A DNA stretch of 64,000 nucleotides, taken from positions 1 to 64,000 of the forward strand of contig CAJOMQ010000005.1 of assembly GCA_905236715.1 (NCBI GenBank), written 5' to 3'. The position numbers and the translations under genes are program-made. Positions 1-11,567 of the stretch are shown in pieces. Positions within the stretch are counted from its first letter, which is position 1; each line of letters starts with the position of its first letter. This stretch comes from an uncultured Bacilli bacterium. GTDB lineage: Bacteria > Bacillota_I > Bacilli_A > RFN20 > CAG-826. The notes below the pieces were generated by a model. That model was not told the origin of the DNA and made no database searches. It worked only from the letters and a program-made list of their open reading frames with translations.

Positions 1-2
1 AT

Positions 3-83
3 GTTCAGAAAGGAACTTTCATAGATTCCATTTATACAAGAGGATTGCCATATAAAAAACTGAATAAAAAGAAAAAGCGCTAA
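3..83 (+). CDS. C-terminal tail of a gene entering from the left edge (...VQKGTFIDSIYTRGLPYKKLNKKKKR*)
   Basis: Open frame from position 3 to a TAA at 81-83 with a Lys/Arg-rich C-terminus; upstream part not in window. Confidence 0.35.
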   Translation, partial: VQKGTFIDSIYTRGLPYKKLNKKKKR

Positions 84-202
84 TGCGCTCTTAGCTGATC
101 GCAGAGCAATGCTCATAACTCAACGCTTTCGCGGAATCTAGCCTCAGCATCAATATTAAAACAAATTATTAAATATATATCAAGAAAAATCGGAGGTAAG
201 TA

Positions 203-307
203 ATGAAAACAAAACACAAAACTAAAAGCAAAAAAGTAAGTAAAAGCTTCTCTGGAGAAACTACTTTAAAGCAACTTCCAGATAATACTTACTTTGTTCA
301 AAGGTAA
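203..307 (+). CDS. Small basic protein (MKTKHKTKSKKVSKSFSGETTLKQLPDNTYFVQR)
   Basis: ATG with good SD (GGAGG) in a leader resembling that of the 1277 ORF. Confidence 0.4.
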   Translation: MKTKHKTKSKKVSKSFSGETTLKQLPDNTYFVQR

Positions 308-437
308 TTTGTTCTGCTACATCGAAGTTCAAATAGAAGTCTACGTGATTTTCATAGTGTTCCTCAAGCACTTTAGTGCGTTGATAGGAATTATAAGGGG
401 AAACCCTTCCTCTTATACTAAGATTTTTAATTACTGG

Positions 438-821
438 AGGATGTCAATATTGGATGTATCTGTGTTCATTACGCAAAAGATTATATTAGCTTATTCCAGA
501 AGAATCGATAGATCACGTTTTGAAGTTGGAAAGATAGCTAGAGAACCTATTCCAAGAAAGTTAAAAAATTCTGATCGCGGCGCTGGATTAAAAACTGTAA
601 CTGTTCATACATCATTGACCGCAAGCGAAAATCAAGCTTTAGAAGATGTTATTAAATATCATAACTTCATCGATAAATATGGGAGGCCAGAATACTCGCA
701 ATTTTTAGCATGCGTGATTATCAAAATGTGGGGAGATCGCGATGAAGCGGAAGAAGTTCCTGTGAATTCAACCCCTAGAAAGACTACCGGTTTGGATGCT
801 TTAAATCCAAATAATTTCTGA
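438..821 (+). CDS. Hypothetical, possibly ribbon-helix-helix / mobilisation accessory protein
   Basis: C-terminal half '...KTVTVHTSLTASENQALEDVIKYHNFIDKYGRPEYSQFLACVIIKMWG' resembles a beta strand plus two helices; start chosen at MSILDV as the upstream extension looks non-coding. Confidence 0.4.
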   Translation, partial: RMSILDVSVFITQKIILAYSRRIDRSRFEVGKIAREPIPRKLKNSDRGAGLKTVTVHTSLTASENQALEDVIKYHNFIDKYGRPEYSQFLACVIIKMWGDRDEAEEVPVNSTPRKTTGLDALNPNNF

Positions 822-828
822 GATTGAT

Positions 829-1191
829 ATGGCAAAGAAAAAAACAAAATTAGAAATTGGCAAATTTTATTACATTTTTGGCGGAAAACCGCATCCAGCT
901 CAAATTTATGAAATTGATAAAAAATACAAAACATACAAATCAATTAAAACTGGAACAACAAAAAGGTCAGACATGACTCCTATTAAGCCGATTCAGAATG
1001 GATATGAAAAGAGTTTTGTTCATAAAAGACCTGTTGAGGGAGTTAGAAGCGACTATGGAGATAGAGAACTAGTCGGATTAGCGTTTGATCCTTCCGATGA
1101 ATCAACAATAAACACAATCAAGCAGCGAAAACCCAAACGAACTAAAAAAGCTAAATTACGTTACAAAGAAAAAATGCCACCAAGCGACTAA
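829..1191 (+). CDS. Hypothetical protein of the type found with mobilisable/plasmid genes
   Basis: Intact 120-aa ORF directly after the previous gene; basic C-terminus; conserved-looking core GKFYYIFGGKPHPAQIYEIDKKYKTY...SFVHKRPVEGVRSDYGDREL. Confidence 0.5.
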   Translation: MAKKKTKLEIGKFYYIFGGKPHPAQIYEIDKKYKTYKSIKTGTTKRSDMTPIKPIQNGYEKSFVHKRPVEGVRSDYGDRELVGLAFDPSDESTINTIKQRKPKRTKKAKLRYKEKMPPSD

Positions 1192-1276
1192 GGCCAAAAG
1201 GGTGGCGACCTGCATAAGCAAGTATAAATATTAAAACGAATCATGATTTAAAAGTCAAGATAAATTGGAGGCAAAA

Positions 1277-1462
1277 ATGAAAGAACAGGTAAAAAGGAGC
1301 AATAAAGCTCACATGCGTTTAAGAAACAATGCAAAGACAGCACAAGAAGCAAGATATCACTTAGCTTGTGTTATGTCTCAGACAAATATGGATAAGTTGT
1401 TAACAAAGCAAATAAATTATAATGACAAAGGCCAGAGCCTTAATCCTTTAATTATGTTTTAA
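1277..1462 (+). CDS. Small basic hypothetical protein
   Basis: ATG with SD GGAGG; duplicated leader. Confidence 0.4.
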   Translation: MKEQVKRSNKAHMRLRNNAKTAQEARYHLACVMSQTNMDKLLTKQINYNDKGQSLNPLIMF

Positions 1463-1513
1463 TTGTATATTTTTCTTTATAAAATAAAGAAAAAAATTAC
1501 TAAAAAGAAATAC

Positions 1514-1543
1514 AATCGGCGGTTTTTCGCGCTGATTTTGTTT
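1514..1543 (+). terminator. Probable intrinsic terminator of the small operon
   Basis: AATCGGCG...CGCTGATT 8-bp stem (one G-T pair) followed by TTGTTT. Confidence 0.5.
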
Positions 1544-1605
1544 CATGCTTTCAGGCCAGATTTGTGTCAAATCAAGGAGAAGAAAAAGGAAAAAGGAAAT
1601 GTATT

Positions 1606-1634
1606 TTGGTGTTGTTGTTAAGTGTTTATTTAAT
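1606..1634 (+). promoter_or_regulatory. Candidate promoter TTGGTG-17-TTTAAT
   Basis: -35-like 1606-1611, -10-like 1629-1634. Confidence 0.35.
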
Positions 1635-1640
1635 AGGCAT

Positions 1641-1797
1641 ATCTCCTCCTCCAGCTAGAAATAATTTCAATTTTTACTTGCAAGACATTTCTTAAGAAAT
1701 GTATATCAATTAATTTCAAGTCTGAACTATCCCGGACCGCCAAAAGATAACTGAAACGAGCGTTCTCCAACCCGAGGACGTCGTTTTTGTTTTGTTG
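1641..1797 (+). ncRNA. Candidate small RNA with anti-SD 5' end
   Basis: Promoter-like element just upstream, no ORF, 5' end AUCUCCUCCUCC, internal perfect 18-bp palindrome, strong terminator. Confidence 0.4.
1754..1797 (+). terminator. Intrinsic terminator
   Basis: AAACGAGCGTTCTC-CAACCC-GAGGACGTCGTTT: about 13 bp stem with one bulge, then TTTTTGTTTT. Confidence 0.65.
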
Positions 1798-1880
1798 CAT
1801 TGACGATACAAAGATTTAGAAAATGCTTTATTAGATAATAAAGATAATGATAAATTAAAAGAAGTTGAGTATTATTGTAA

Positions 1881-4522
<2,642 letters not shown>

Positions 4523-4684
4523 ATATTAGGAAATATTATTCGGTATGTCCTTTTCCTACGCGGTTAAACTAAACTGTCGCCACTTTTATTAGAAGCTTTT
4601 TAAGCAATTATGACCTTCGTACCTATACAAATTTCCTTCCTATCACCTGTAGGTGGAAATATATGTTTTTACAATTGTCATTGG

Positions 4685-4693
4685 TGATATAAT
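4685..4693 (+). promoter_or_regulatory. Extended -10 promoter (TGATATAAT) ahead of the repeats
   Basis: TGnTATAAT at 4685-4693, two bases before the first repeat. Confidence 0.5.
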
Positions 4694-4695
4694 TT

Positions 4696-4815
4696 GGCGC
4701 AATTGTGAAAAATTAGTTGAAAAAAGTTGGCGCAATTGTGAAAATTTAATTGAAAAAAGCCGGCGCAATTGTGAAAATTTAATTGAAAAAAGCCGGCGCA
4801 ATTGTGAAAGGAGCC
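4696..4815 (+). repeat. Four 33-bp tandem repeats (core GGCGCAATTGTGAAAA), the last fused to the ATPase gene SD
   Basis: GGCGCAATTGTGAAA at 4696, 4729, 4762 and 4795, exact 33-bp period. Confidence 0.95.
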
Positions 4816-4821
4816 TATCTT

Positions 4822-6155
4822 ATGGAAATGCCTGAAATTGAATTTAAGAGAAAAATATATGACAAAATGATTGAATGGAAAGAAAAAAGAGCACCCAATT
4901 ACGCTTTATTTTTAAGAGGCCCAAGGCGTGTTGGCAAATCTACGCTTGCAAATAGATTAGGACTAGATAAATACAAATCATATATAGAAATTAGATTTGA
5001 TAGAGCTCCAGAAGAAATTAAAAACCTTTTCGTTAATTCTTTATTTGTTTGAAAAACTCCAAGTTCACTACAAAACAAAACTTTATAAAAGAGAATCGCT
5101 TATTATCTTAGATGAAATCCAATTATTTCCAGAAGCTCGTCAAGCGCTTAAAACATTATTAGAAGATAAAAGATACGATTATATTGAAACTGGTTCTTTA
5201 GCATCTATTAAGAAAAAATCAAAAAAAATATTAATTCCATCTGAAGAATATCCGCTTGATGTTTATCCTTTGGATTTTGAAGAATTTCTTTGGGCAATAG
5301 ATGATGATTTCACTTTTGACATCATTAGAAAACATTATGGATCATTAAAGCCACTTGCGTCATCCCATAGCGCAATAAAGAAATTATTCAGAACATACAT
5401 GTTAGTTGGCGGTATGCCACAAGCTGTTTTGGCTTATGTTAAGACAAAAGATTTTGGAGAAGTAGACTTTGCTAAACAACAAATATTAACACTATATGAA
5501 TGTGATATGGATGAGCAAGAGGAAGAAAACCCTGAAACATTAAAGAATATTTTTTGGCATATCCCTTCCGAATTATCTAAGCATGATAAGAAATTTGTTT
5601 TATCTCATATCGACCCTAACGCAAGAATAAGAGATTATAAAGGCCCTTTGGGTTGGCTTAATGACGCCATGATAATTAATATGTCAGAAAACGTCAGTGA
5701 GATTTCAACGGCCTTTAATCTTTCGACAATCGATCCTTATTTTAAATGTTATTTGATGGACACAGGGTTGTTGGTGTCATTAGCTTTTAAAAATAAAGAC
5801 TATCTAGAAAACGAACTATATAAGGCCATTTTATTTGATAAACTCCACATCAATGAAGGGATGCTAATTGAAAATGTTGTTGCTCAGGAGCAGTGGAGAA
5901 AAGGTTTTCTATTATAAAAAAGTGAACAAAGAAACCAAAAAAGCAGAAGCAGAGATTGACTTCCTTATAAGAAGAAACAATAAAGTTAATCTTGTTGAAG
6001 CAAAATCAAGTGATTCAAACAATATCGAGTCTTTAAAAAAAGTAAAGGAAATGTTTTCGGATAGAATCGGAAAACAAATTGTTCTTCATGAAGGCGACAT
6101 CAAGGTTGAGAACAATATTGTATATCTCCCGTATTATTTTGCTTTCGTTATCTAG
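4822..6155 (+). pseudogene. AAA ATPase with DUF4143-type C-terminus, interrupted by two frameshifts
   Basis: Walker A LRGPRRVGKST, Walker B SLIILDEIQLFPEARQ, IETGSLASI, C-term AEIDFLI...VEAKSS spread over three frames; breaks near 5035-5060 and 5885-5900. Confidence 0.85.
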
Positions 6156-6578
6156 AGTTTTGAAATACAGCCACTTTCTCATTTTTTGGTCGAATTTCAT
6201 AATTTAAATATCTTTTTTAATACCGTTGTCTTCGGACATATATTTTATAACCTTTGTAGATGGGCAGATATTCATCGCTTTAATCAAATAAATATTGTTC
6301 TCGTCTAAAAGTACATTGTCTTGTTGAAATAGGCGAGACTTTCCTGTTTTCTAAGCAACCATTCTGGTCACAGTCTTTAAAAGGTGACCAATCCATATAT
6401 ATGTGAAATATTATCCTAGTAGAAATAATGTGTCTAAATTTGCATCTTATGGCGACGAGGAGTGATATTTTTTCTGATATTAAAAAGCCCCATATTATTG
6501 ATAACATAGAGCATTTTATTGTGTAATATCGTTAAATGAGACTTTTGTTTTTCACTAAAAAAAAGATAAATAATGGTA

Positions 6579-6608
6579 TTGAGAATAAAATGACCCTTAT
6601 TATATAAT
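6579..6608 (+). promoter_or_regulatory. Promoter TTGAGA-18-TATAAT
   Basis: -35 6579-6584, -10 6603-6608. Confidence 0.65.
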
Positions 6609-6618
6609 AATTATGTCT

Positions 6619-6634
6619 ACTAAAACGTTTTAGT
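6619..6634 (+). promoter_or_regulatory. LacI-family operator ACTAAAACGTTTTAGT
   Basis: Perfect 16-bp palindrome with central CG, at the predicted TSS; near-identical to 19951-19968. Confidence 0.75.
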
Positions 6635-6645
6635 GAGGTGCTCAT

Positions 6646-8655
6646 ATGGCCAAATTATCTTTAAAACATCTTTATAAAATTTATGATAACGGCACTAAGG
6701 CTGTTGATGATTTTAATTTAGAAATTGGCGATGATGAGTTTGTTGTTTTCGTTGGTCCTTCTGGATGTGGCAAATCTACGACTTTACGTATGATTGCGGG
6801 TTTAGAAGATATAACAGCCGGTGATTTTTTAATTGATGGCATTTTAGCTAATAACCTCGAGCCAAAAGATAGAGATATGGCTATGGTTTTCCAAAACTAT
6901 GCTCTTTATCCTCATATGACTGTTTATGACAATATGTCATTTGGTCTAAGAATTAATAAAACTTTGTTACCAGCATATGACAAAGAAGGCAAAGAAATTC
7001 TTAACGAGGATGGAACACCAAAATTAACCATAAGACACTATACAAAAAAAGAAATTGATGCTCGTGTTCAAGAAGCGGCAAGAATGCTTGATATTGCAGA
7101 CCAATTAACCAAGAAGCCAAAAGAAATGAGCGGTGGTCAGCGTCAGCGTGTCGCTTTAGGTAGAGCCATTGTTAGAAAACCCAAAGTATTTTTATTGGAT
7201 GAACCATTATCTAATTTAGATGCAAAATTGCGTAGCTCAATGCGTAGCGAAATTATCAATCTGCACAATAGACTTGGAACTACCTTTATTTACGTGACAC
7301 ACGATCAGATTGAAGCCATGACAATGGGAACGAGAATTGTTGTTATGAAAAAAGGCGTTATTCAACAAGTTGATACACCAATGAATTTATATGATTATCC
7401 AGAAAATTTGTTTGTAGCAAGCTTTATTGGCACTCCACAAATGAATTTTTTGGAAGCAAATATTTTCTTTAAAGATAATTCCTACGTTTTAGATTTTGGT
7501 GATTTTTCCATTGAATCAGACATGGCATTATTTAGAAAACTTGATTTAGCTAATGTTTTACAAAAAACAAAAGTAAAAGTCGGAATACGTCCTGAACATA
7601 TTCTTTTAGCTGATGAAGGTGAAAAAAATAGTTTTAAAGCCACAATCAGTATTATTGAATCTTTGGGAAACGAAGCTAATTTTCTCTTAAAAACGATGAA
7701 TGGTGAGCATTCATTTACTGCCAGATTGTTAAGAAATGACGCATTAAAGGTTGGAGATACTATTTGTGTTAAATTCGATTTAGAAAAAATACATTTATTT
7801 GATATTGATAGTGAAAATACTCTCTTGCCTCGTGTCCCCACTAATTCGGTGATTAAAGCGGAATATTTGAATGGCTTTTTCAAGATTTTTAATAAGAAAA
7901 TTCCTATTTTGGAAAGATATAAAGCAGAAATCATTAATGGAACATATTATTTGCACATTCCTAATTCATCATATTTAGAAGGGAAAGATTATTCTTTGCC
8001 GATGATAAATAAAGAATGTATCAATAAGAAATGGCTTATTACTATGAAAAGTGATGGGGGATATCTCAATTATTATTCGGAAAAATATATTGACAGTGAT
8101 ATCGCCGATTTTTCCTTGGATTGGTCTAAAATTTCTGTTTACGATGAAAAATACCAATGTGTGATTCCCGCAATGATTGAAGAAAATATTATTGATGGCA
8201 CACTGGTACCGGTTAAGAAACCTATGACTTTGCTAAATGGAACATTGTACGATCAAGAAGAAGCGGAAGAAAAAATAAATAATTCTTCGACAAAAATAAA
8301 ATCTAAAATCAAAAATATGAAGGTGTTTGACTATGAAATATTTGGCCAAACTTACACTCCTAACGATAAATCGATCATTAAAATATATTCTCTTTTAGGT
8401 AAAAAGTTTGCTTTACACAACATTAAATTTACTATTCCTTGTGAATCATTTAGTTTTGCTAGTGAAGGTATTGAAGGCATTATTAAGGATATATATGAAT
8501 ATAGTCACAGCAAATTTTATCGTATTGAAATAGGCGATAAAGAAATCGTTGTAAAATCTAATGAAAGCCATGATGTAGGTGAAACAGTACTTATCAATTT
8601 CGATATAAATAGTATCGGTGTTTTTGATGTTAATTTTGGAGTGAAATTAATCTAA
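6646..8655 (+). CDS. Carbohydrate ABC transporter ATPase (MsmX/UgpC type) with long C-terminal extension
   Basis: GPSGCGKST, MSGGQRQRVALGRAI, LLDEPLSNLDAK; TOBE-like region, then about 270 extra aa. Confidence 0.92.
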   Translation: MAKLSLKHLYKIYDNGTKAVDDFNLEIGDDEFVVFVGPSGCGKSTTLRMIAGLEDITAGDFLIDGILANNLEPKDRDMAMVFQNYALYPHMTVYDNMSFGLRINKTLLPAYDKEGKEILNEDGTPKLTIRHYTKKEIDARVQEAARMLDIADQLTKKPKEMSGGQRQRVALGRAIVRKPKVFLLDEPLSNLDAKLRSSMRSEIINLHNRLGTTFIYVTHDQIEAMTMGTRIVVMKKGVIQQVDTPMNLYDYPENLFVASFIGTPQMNFLEANIFFKDNSYVLDFGDFSIESDMALFRKLDLANVLQKTKVKVGIRPEHILLADEGEKNSFKATISIIESLGNEANFLLKTMNGEHSFTARLLRNDALKVGDTICVKFDLEKIHLFDIDSENTLLPRVPTNSVIKAEYLNGFFKIFNKKIPILERYKAEIINGTYYLHIPNSSYLEGKDYSLPMINKECINKKWLITMKSDGGYLNYYSEKYIDSDIADFSLDWSKISVYDEKYQCVIPAMIEENIIDGTLVPVKKPMTLLNGTLYDQEEAEEKINNSSTKIKSKIKNMKVFDYEIFGQTYTPNDKSIIKIYSLLGKKFALHNIKFTIPCESFSFASEGIEGIIKDIYEYSHSKFYRIEIGDKEIVVKSNESHDVGETVLINFDINSIGVFDVNFGVKLI

Positions 8656-8656
8656 T

Positions 8657-9652
8657 ATGAGCAATATTACAATTAAAGATGTCGCTAAAAAAGCTAACGT
8701 TTCTATTTCGACGGTTTCTTTAGTGTTGAATGGAAAAGCGGAAAATATTCCTGATGTTACGATAGAAAAAGTCAAAGATGCTTGTCGCACATTAAATTAT
8801 AAAAGAAATATGAATGCTTCATCTTTAAAAAGCAAAGTTAGTAAATTAGCCGGTTTAATTGTGCCTGATTTAGAAAACTCGTACTATTCTCGTGTTGCTA
8901 GTTGTATATCCACAATTCTCTATGAGCGCGGTTATAGTTTGGTAATTTCCAGCTGCGATAATAATTTTGAAAAAGAGGTCGACTATATTAACCAAATGGC
9001 CGCGAGACAGGTTGATGCTTTGTTTCTCTTTCCTTCAGCAATTGGCTTATCCGACAAGAACAAACCATTATTGAAGAAAACACTCGATGATTGTGGTTTA
9101 AAAATAATTATTCTTGATAGACAAACTTTCTTAAATTCATATATTGAAGTGGTGAATGATGACTTCTATGGTGCGACTTTGGCTTGTCAATTTTTGGTTA
9201 ATAAAGGCTTTAAGCGAATTGCTTGTATCACTGGGCCAAAAAATGTTTCATCTAGTGATGATCGTTTAGCGGGATATCTTGAGGTTGTCAAACAAAATGG
9301 TATTTTTGACGAAAGCCTTATCTATGTTGGCGATTATCATTCTGAATTAGCGAGAATACAAGCTAGATTAATTCTTCAAAGAAATGATGTTGATGCCATT
9401 TTCGCCTTTAATGATTTATCCGCTTATGCCGTTTATGAAGTGGCTGGAGAACTAAATAAAAAAGTAGGAGAAGATATTTTTGTTGTGGGTTATGACAACA
9501 ACCCATTCTCAGCCTTAATTACTCCTAAATTAACTTCTGTCGGACAAAATATTAATGAAATGTGTCAAATTGCGGTTGATAGAATGTTTGACAAAAGAAA
9601 TGTCATTGAAACTATAAAAGTGCGTCCAACTTTGGTGGAGAGAGATGAATAA
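8657..9652 (+). CDS. LacI-family transcriptional regulator
   Basis: N-term TIKDVAKKANVSISTVSLVLNGK HTH and periplasmic-binding-like core. Confidence 0.95.
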   Translation: MSNITIKDVAKKANVSISTVSLVLNGKAENIPDVTIEKVKDACRTLNYKRNMNASSLKSKVSKLAGLIVPDLENSYYSRVASCISTILYERGYSLVISSCDNNFEKEVDYINQMAARQVDALFLFPSAIGLSDKNKPLLKKTLDDCGLKIIILDRQTFLNSYIEVVNDDFYGATLACQFLVNKGFKRIACITGPKNVSSSDDRLAGYLEVVKQNGIFDESLIYVGDYHSELARIQARLILQRNDVDAIFAFNDLSAYAVYEVAGELNKKVGEDIFVVGYDNNPFSALITPKLTSVGQNINEMCQIAVDRMFDKRNVIETIKVRPTLVERDE

Positions 9653-10628
9653 GAATATGAGAATGTTTCACAAGAAAACCCCATATGAATTGACTCTAGA
9701 TAGCATTTCTCCTTTAGCTACTAAGCACAAAAAGAAAAAACTTACTAGAAGTAGCATGCAATTAGCAATCATGGTTTTTTTTATCTTCATCTTTGCTTAT
9801 TTGCCTATGTTTGGCTTAATTTTGGCATTTAAAAAAGGAGATGGCTACCTCAACATAATGGATGCTATCTTTAATTCTCCTTGGGCAGGATTTGATAACT
9901 TTAAACATTTTTTTGAGGACCCTGATTTTGCTAATGTCATGCTCAATACATTAGGCCTTAATTCATTACAACTTTTAATTAATTTCCCAGCGCCTATTAT
10001 CTTTGCCATATTATTGAGCGAACTGCCATGGAAAAAAATAAGAAAAACGATGCAAACCATCACCTATTTCCCTTATTTCTTATCTTGGATTACATATGGC
10101 GGAATTATTCTTACTTTAATTAATAGTGACGGCATTGTTAATACAATTTTATTGAAAACAGGCATTGTCAACACTCCTGTCGAATTCGGCGAAGCGAAAT
10201 GGTTTTGGCCTTTAATTATCATTACATCCTTATTAAAAGGTTTAGGCTGGGGATCAATTATTTATGTGGCGGCAATTGCTGGTATTGACCCGCAATTATA
10301 TGAAGCGGCTAACATGGATGGTGCTAATAGGTTTCATAAAATCTTCCACATTACTATCCCCTGTATTGCTCCAACTATTGTTTTGTTCTTTATATTGTCA
10401 GTCAGCGGAATCTTAAATAATGGTTTTGACCATATATGGACATTCCAGACGCAAATTAATTTATCTAGAAGTGAAGTACTTGATACTTTTATTTATAAAT
10501 ATGGCGCCGTTGAACAAATGTATTCTTACACAACTGCAGTTGGCTTTTTCAAATCGGTTGTTGCGATTGTACTTTTAGGTGTTGGCAATTTTGTGGCCAA
10601 GAAAACCACTGGAAGTGGGGTAATCTAA
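9645..10628 (+). CDS. ABC sugar permease (LplB-type)
   Basis: TM protein with EAA-loop YEAANMDGANRFHKIFHITIPCIAP. Confidence 0.92.
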   Translation: MNKNMRMFHKKTPYELTLDSISPLATKHKKKKLTRSSMQLAIMVFFIFIFAYLPMFGLILAFKKGDGYLNIMDAIFNSPWAGFDNFKHFFEDPDFANVMLNTLGLNSLQLLINFPAPIIFAILLSELPWKKIRKTMQTITYFPYFLSWITYGGIILTLINSDGIVNTILLKTGIVNTPVEFGEAKWFWPLIIITSLLKGLGWGSIIYVAAIAGIDPQLYEAANMDGANRFHKIFHITIPCIAPTIVLFFILSVSGILNNGFDHIWTFQTQINLSRSEVLDTFIYKYGAVEQMYSYTTAVGFFKSVVAIVLLGVGNFVAKKTTGSGVI

Positions 10629-10629
10629 T

Positions 10630-11553
10630 ATGGTAGTAAAAAAATCATATAAGAAAAACCGCCTAATGGTTGGAACAACAGGTAAAAAGCATCGCAAAGG
10701 TGTGTTTGACTACGTAAATTTAGTCTTTATGATTATTTTTGCTTTATTAAGTGTCTATCCACTTATTTATGTTTTGGCGGGTTCATTTAATCAGGGTTCT
10801 GATTATATTGCTGGAGGAATATATCTATTTCCACGCGTATTTTCTCTTGAAAATTATCGTGTTGTTCTTGCCGACGTAAGACTTTGGAAGAGCTATGGAA
10901 TAACTATTGCAAGAACCATTTTAGGAACTATTTCTGGTGTCTTATTTACCGCTATCGTGGCCTTTGCAATGTCGAGAAAAAATCTCATGGGCAAAAGTCA
11001 TATCTATCGTTTCTTCGTTTTCACAATGTTTTTTGGAGGCGGATTAATTCCTTATTTCTGGGTAATCAATCTTCTGGGGCTATTCGATACTTTCTGGGTT
11101 TATATAATTCCAGCTTTATTTTCTGTTTACAACATGTTGGTATTTGTTAATTTCTTTAAGACTATTCCTGAAGAAATCCATGAATCCGCCGTTATGGATG
11201 GGGCTAGCGAATTTAAAATTTTCTTCAGAATTATACTGCCGTTAAGTGGACCAGTTATTTCTACAATTGCTTTGTGGATTGCTGTAGGGCATTGGAATTC
11301 CTTCTTTGATACGATGATTTATACATCTAACAACAATTTATGGACTCTTCAGTACTACTTAATGAAGGTCATTAATGAATCATCTATGCCGGCAGCAGGC
11401 ATTGCTTTACCGCAAGAATTATTGGATAAGATTGCCCCAGAGACTGTTTCTCTTGCCGCTATCATTGTTTCAGTCATTCCTATTTTTGCTTTATATCCAC
11501 TTATTTTAAAAACACTAACCAAAGGTGTTGTTATAGGCAGTTTAAAAGGGTAA
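10630..11553 (+). CDS. ABC sugar permease (YtcP/LplC-type)
   Basis: EAA-loop HESAVMDGASEFKIFFRIILPLSGP. Confidence 0.92.
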   Translation: MVVKKSYKKNRLMVGTTGKKHRKGVFDYVNLVFMIIFALLSVYPLIYVLAGSFNQGSDYIAGGIYLFPRVFSLENYRVVLADVRLWKSYGITIARTILGTISGVLFTAIVAFAMSRKNLMGKSHIYRFFVFTMFFGGGLIPYFWVINLLGLFDTFWVYIIPALFSVYNMLVFVNFFKTIPEEIHESAVMDGASEFKIFFRIILPLSGPVISTIALWIAVGHWNSFFDTMIYTSNNNLWTLQYYLMKVINESSMPAAGIALPQELLDKIAPETVSLAAIIVSVIPIFALYPLILKTLTKGVVIGSLKG

Positions 11554-11567
11554 TTAGGAGGTTGTTT

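Noticed and set aside
659-943. 94-aa minus-strand ORF
   Set aside because: Antisense to two better ORFs in the same operon
1641-1797. tracrRNA-like reading of GCTAGAAATAA with terminator
   Set aside because: No cas9, no repeat array and no convincing anti-repeat; an independent sRNA is the simpler reading
4696-4815. Possible CRISPR array
   Set aside because: Direct tandem repeat with no variable spacers and no cas genes
4653-4835. 60-aa repeat ORF MEIYVF...KSRRNCENLIEKSRRNCE
   Set aside because: Its ATG lies upstream of the predicted -10 and the repetitive protein is a by-product of the 33-bp repeats; treated as regulatory DNA, although a leader peptide cannot be excluded
6280-6507. 75-aa minus-strand ORF between the ATPase pseudogene and the LacI locus
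   Set aside because: No SD, odd composition, no recognisable domain; region looks decayed
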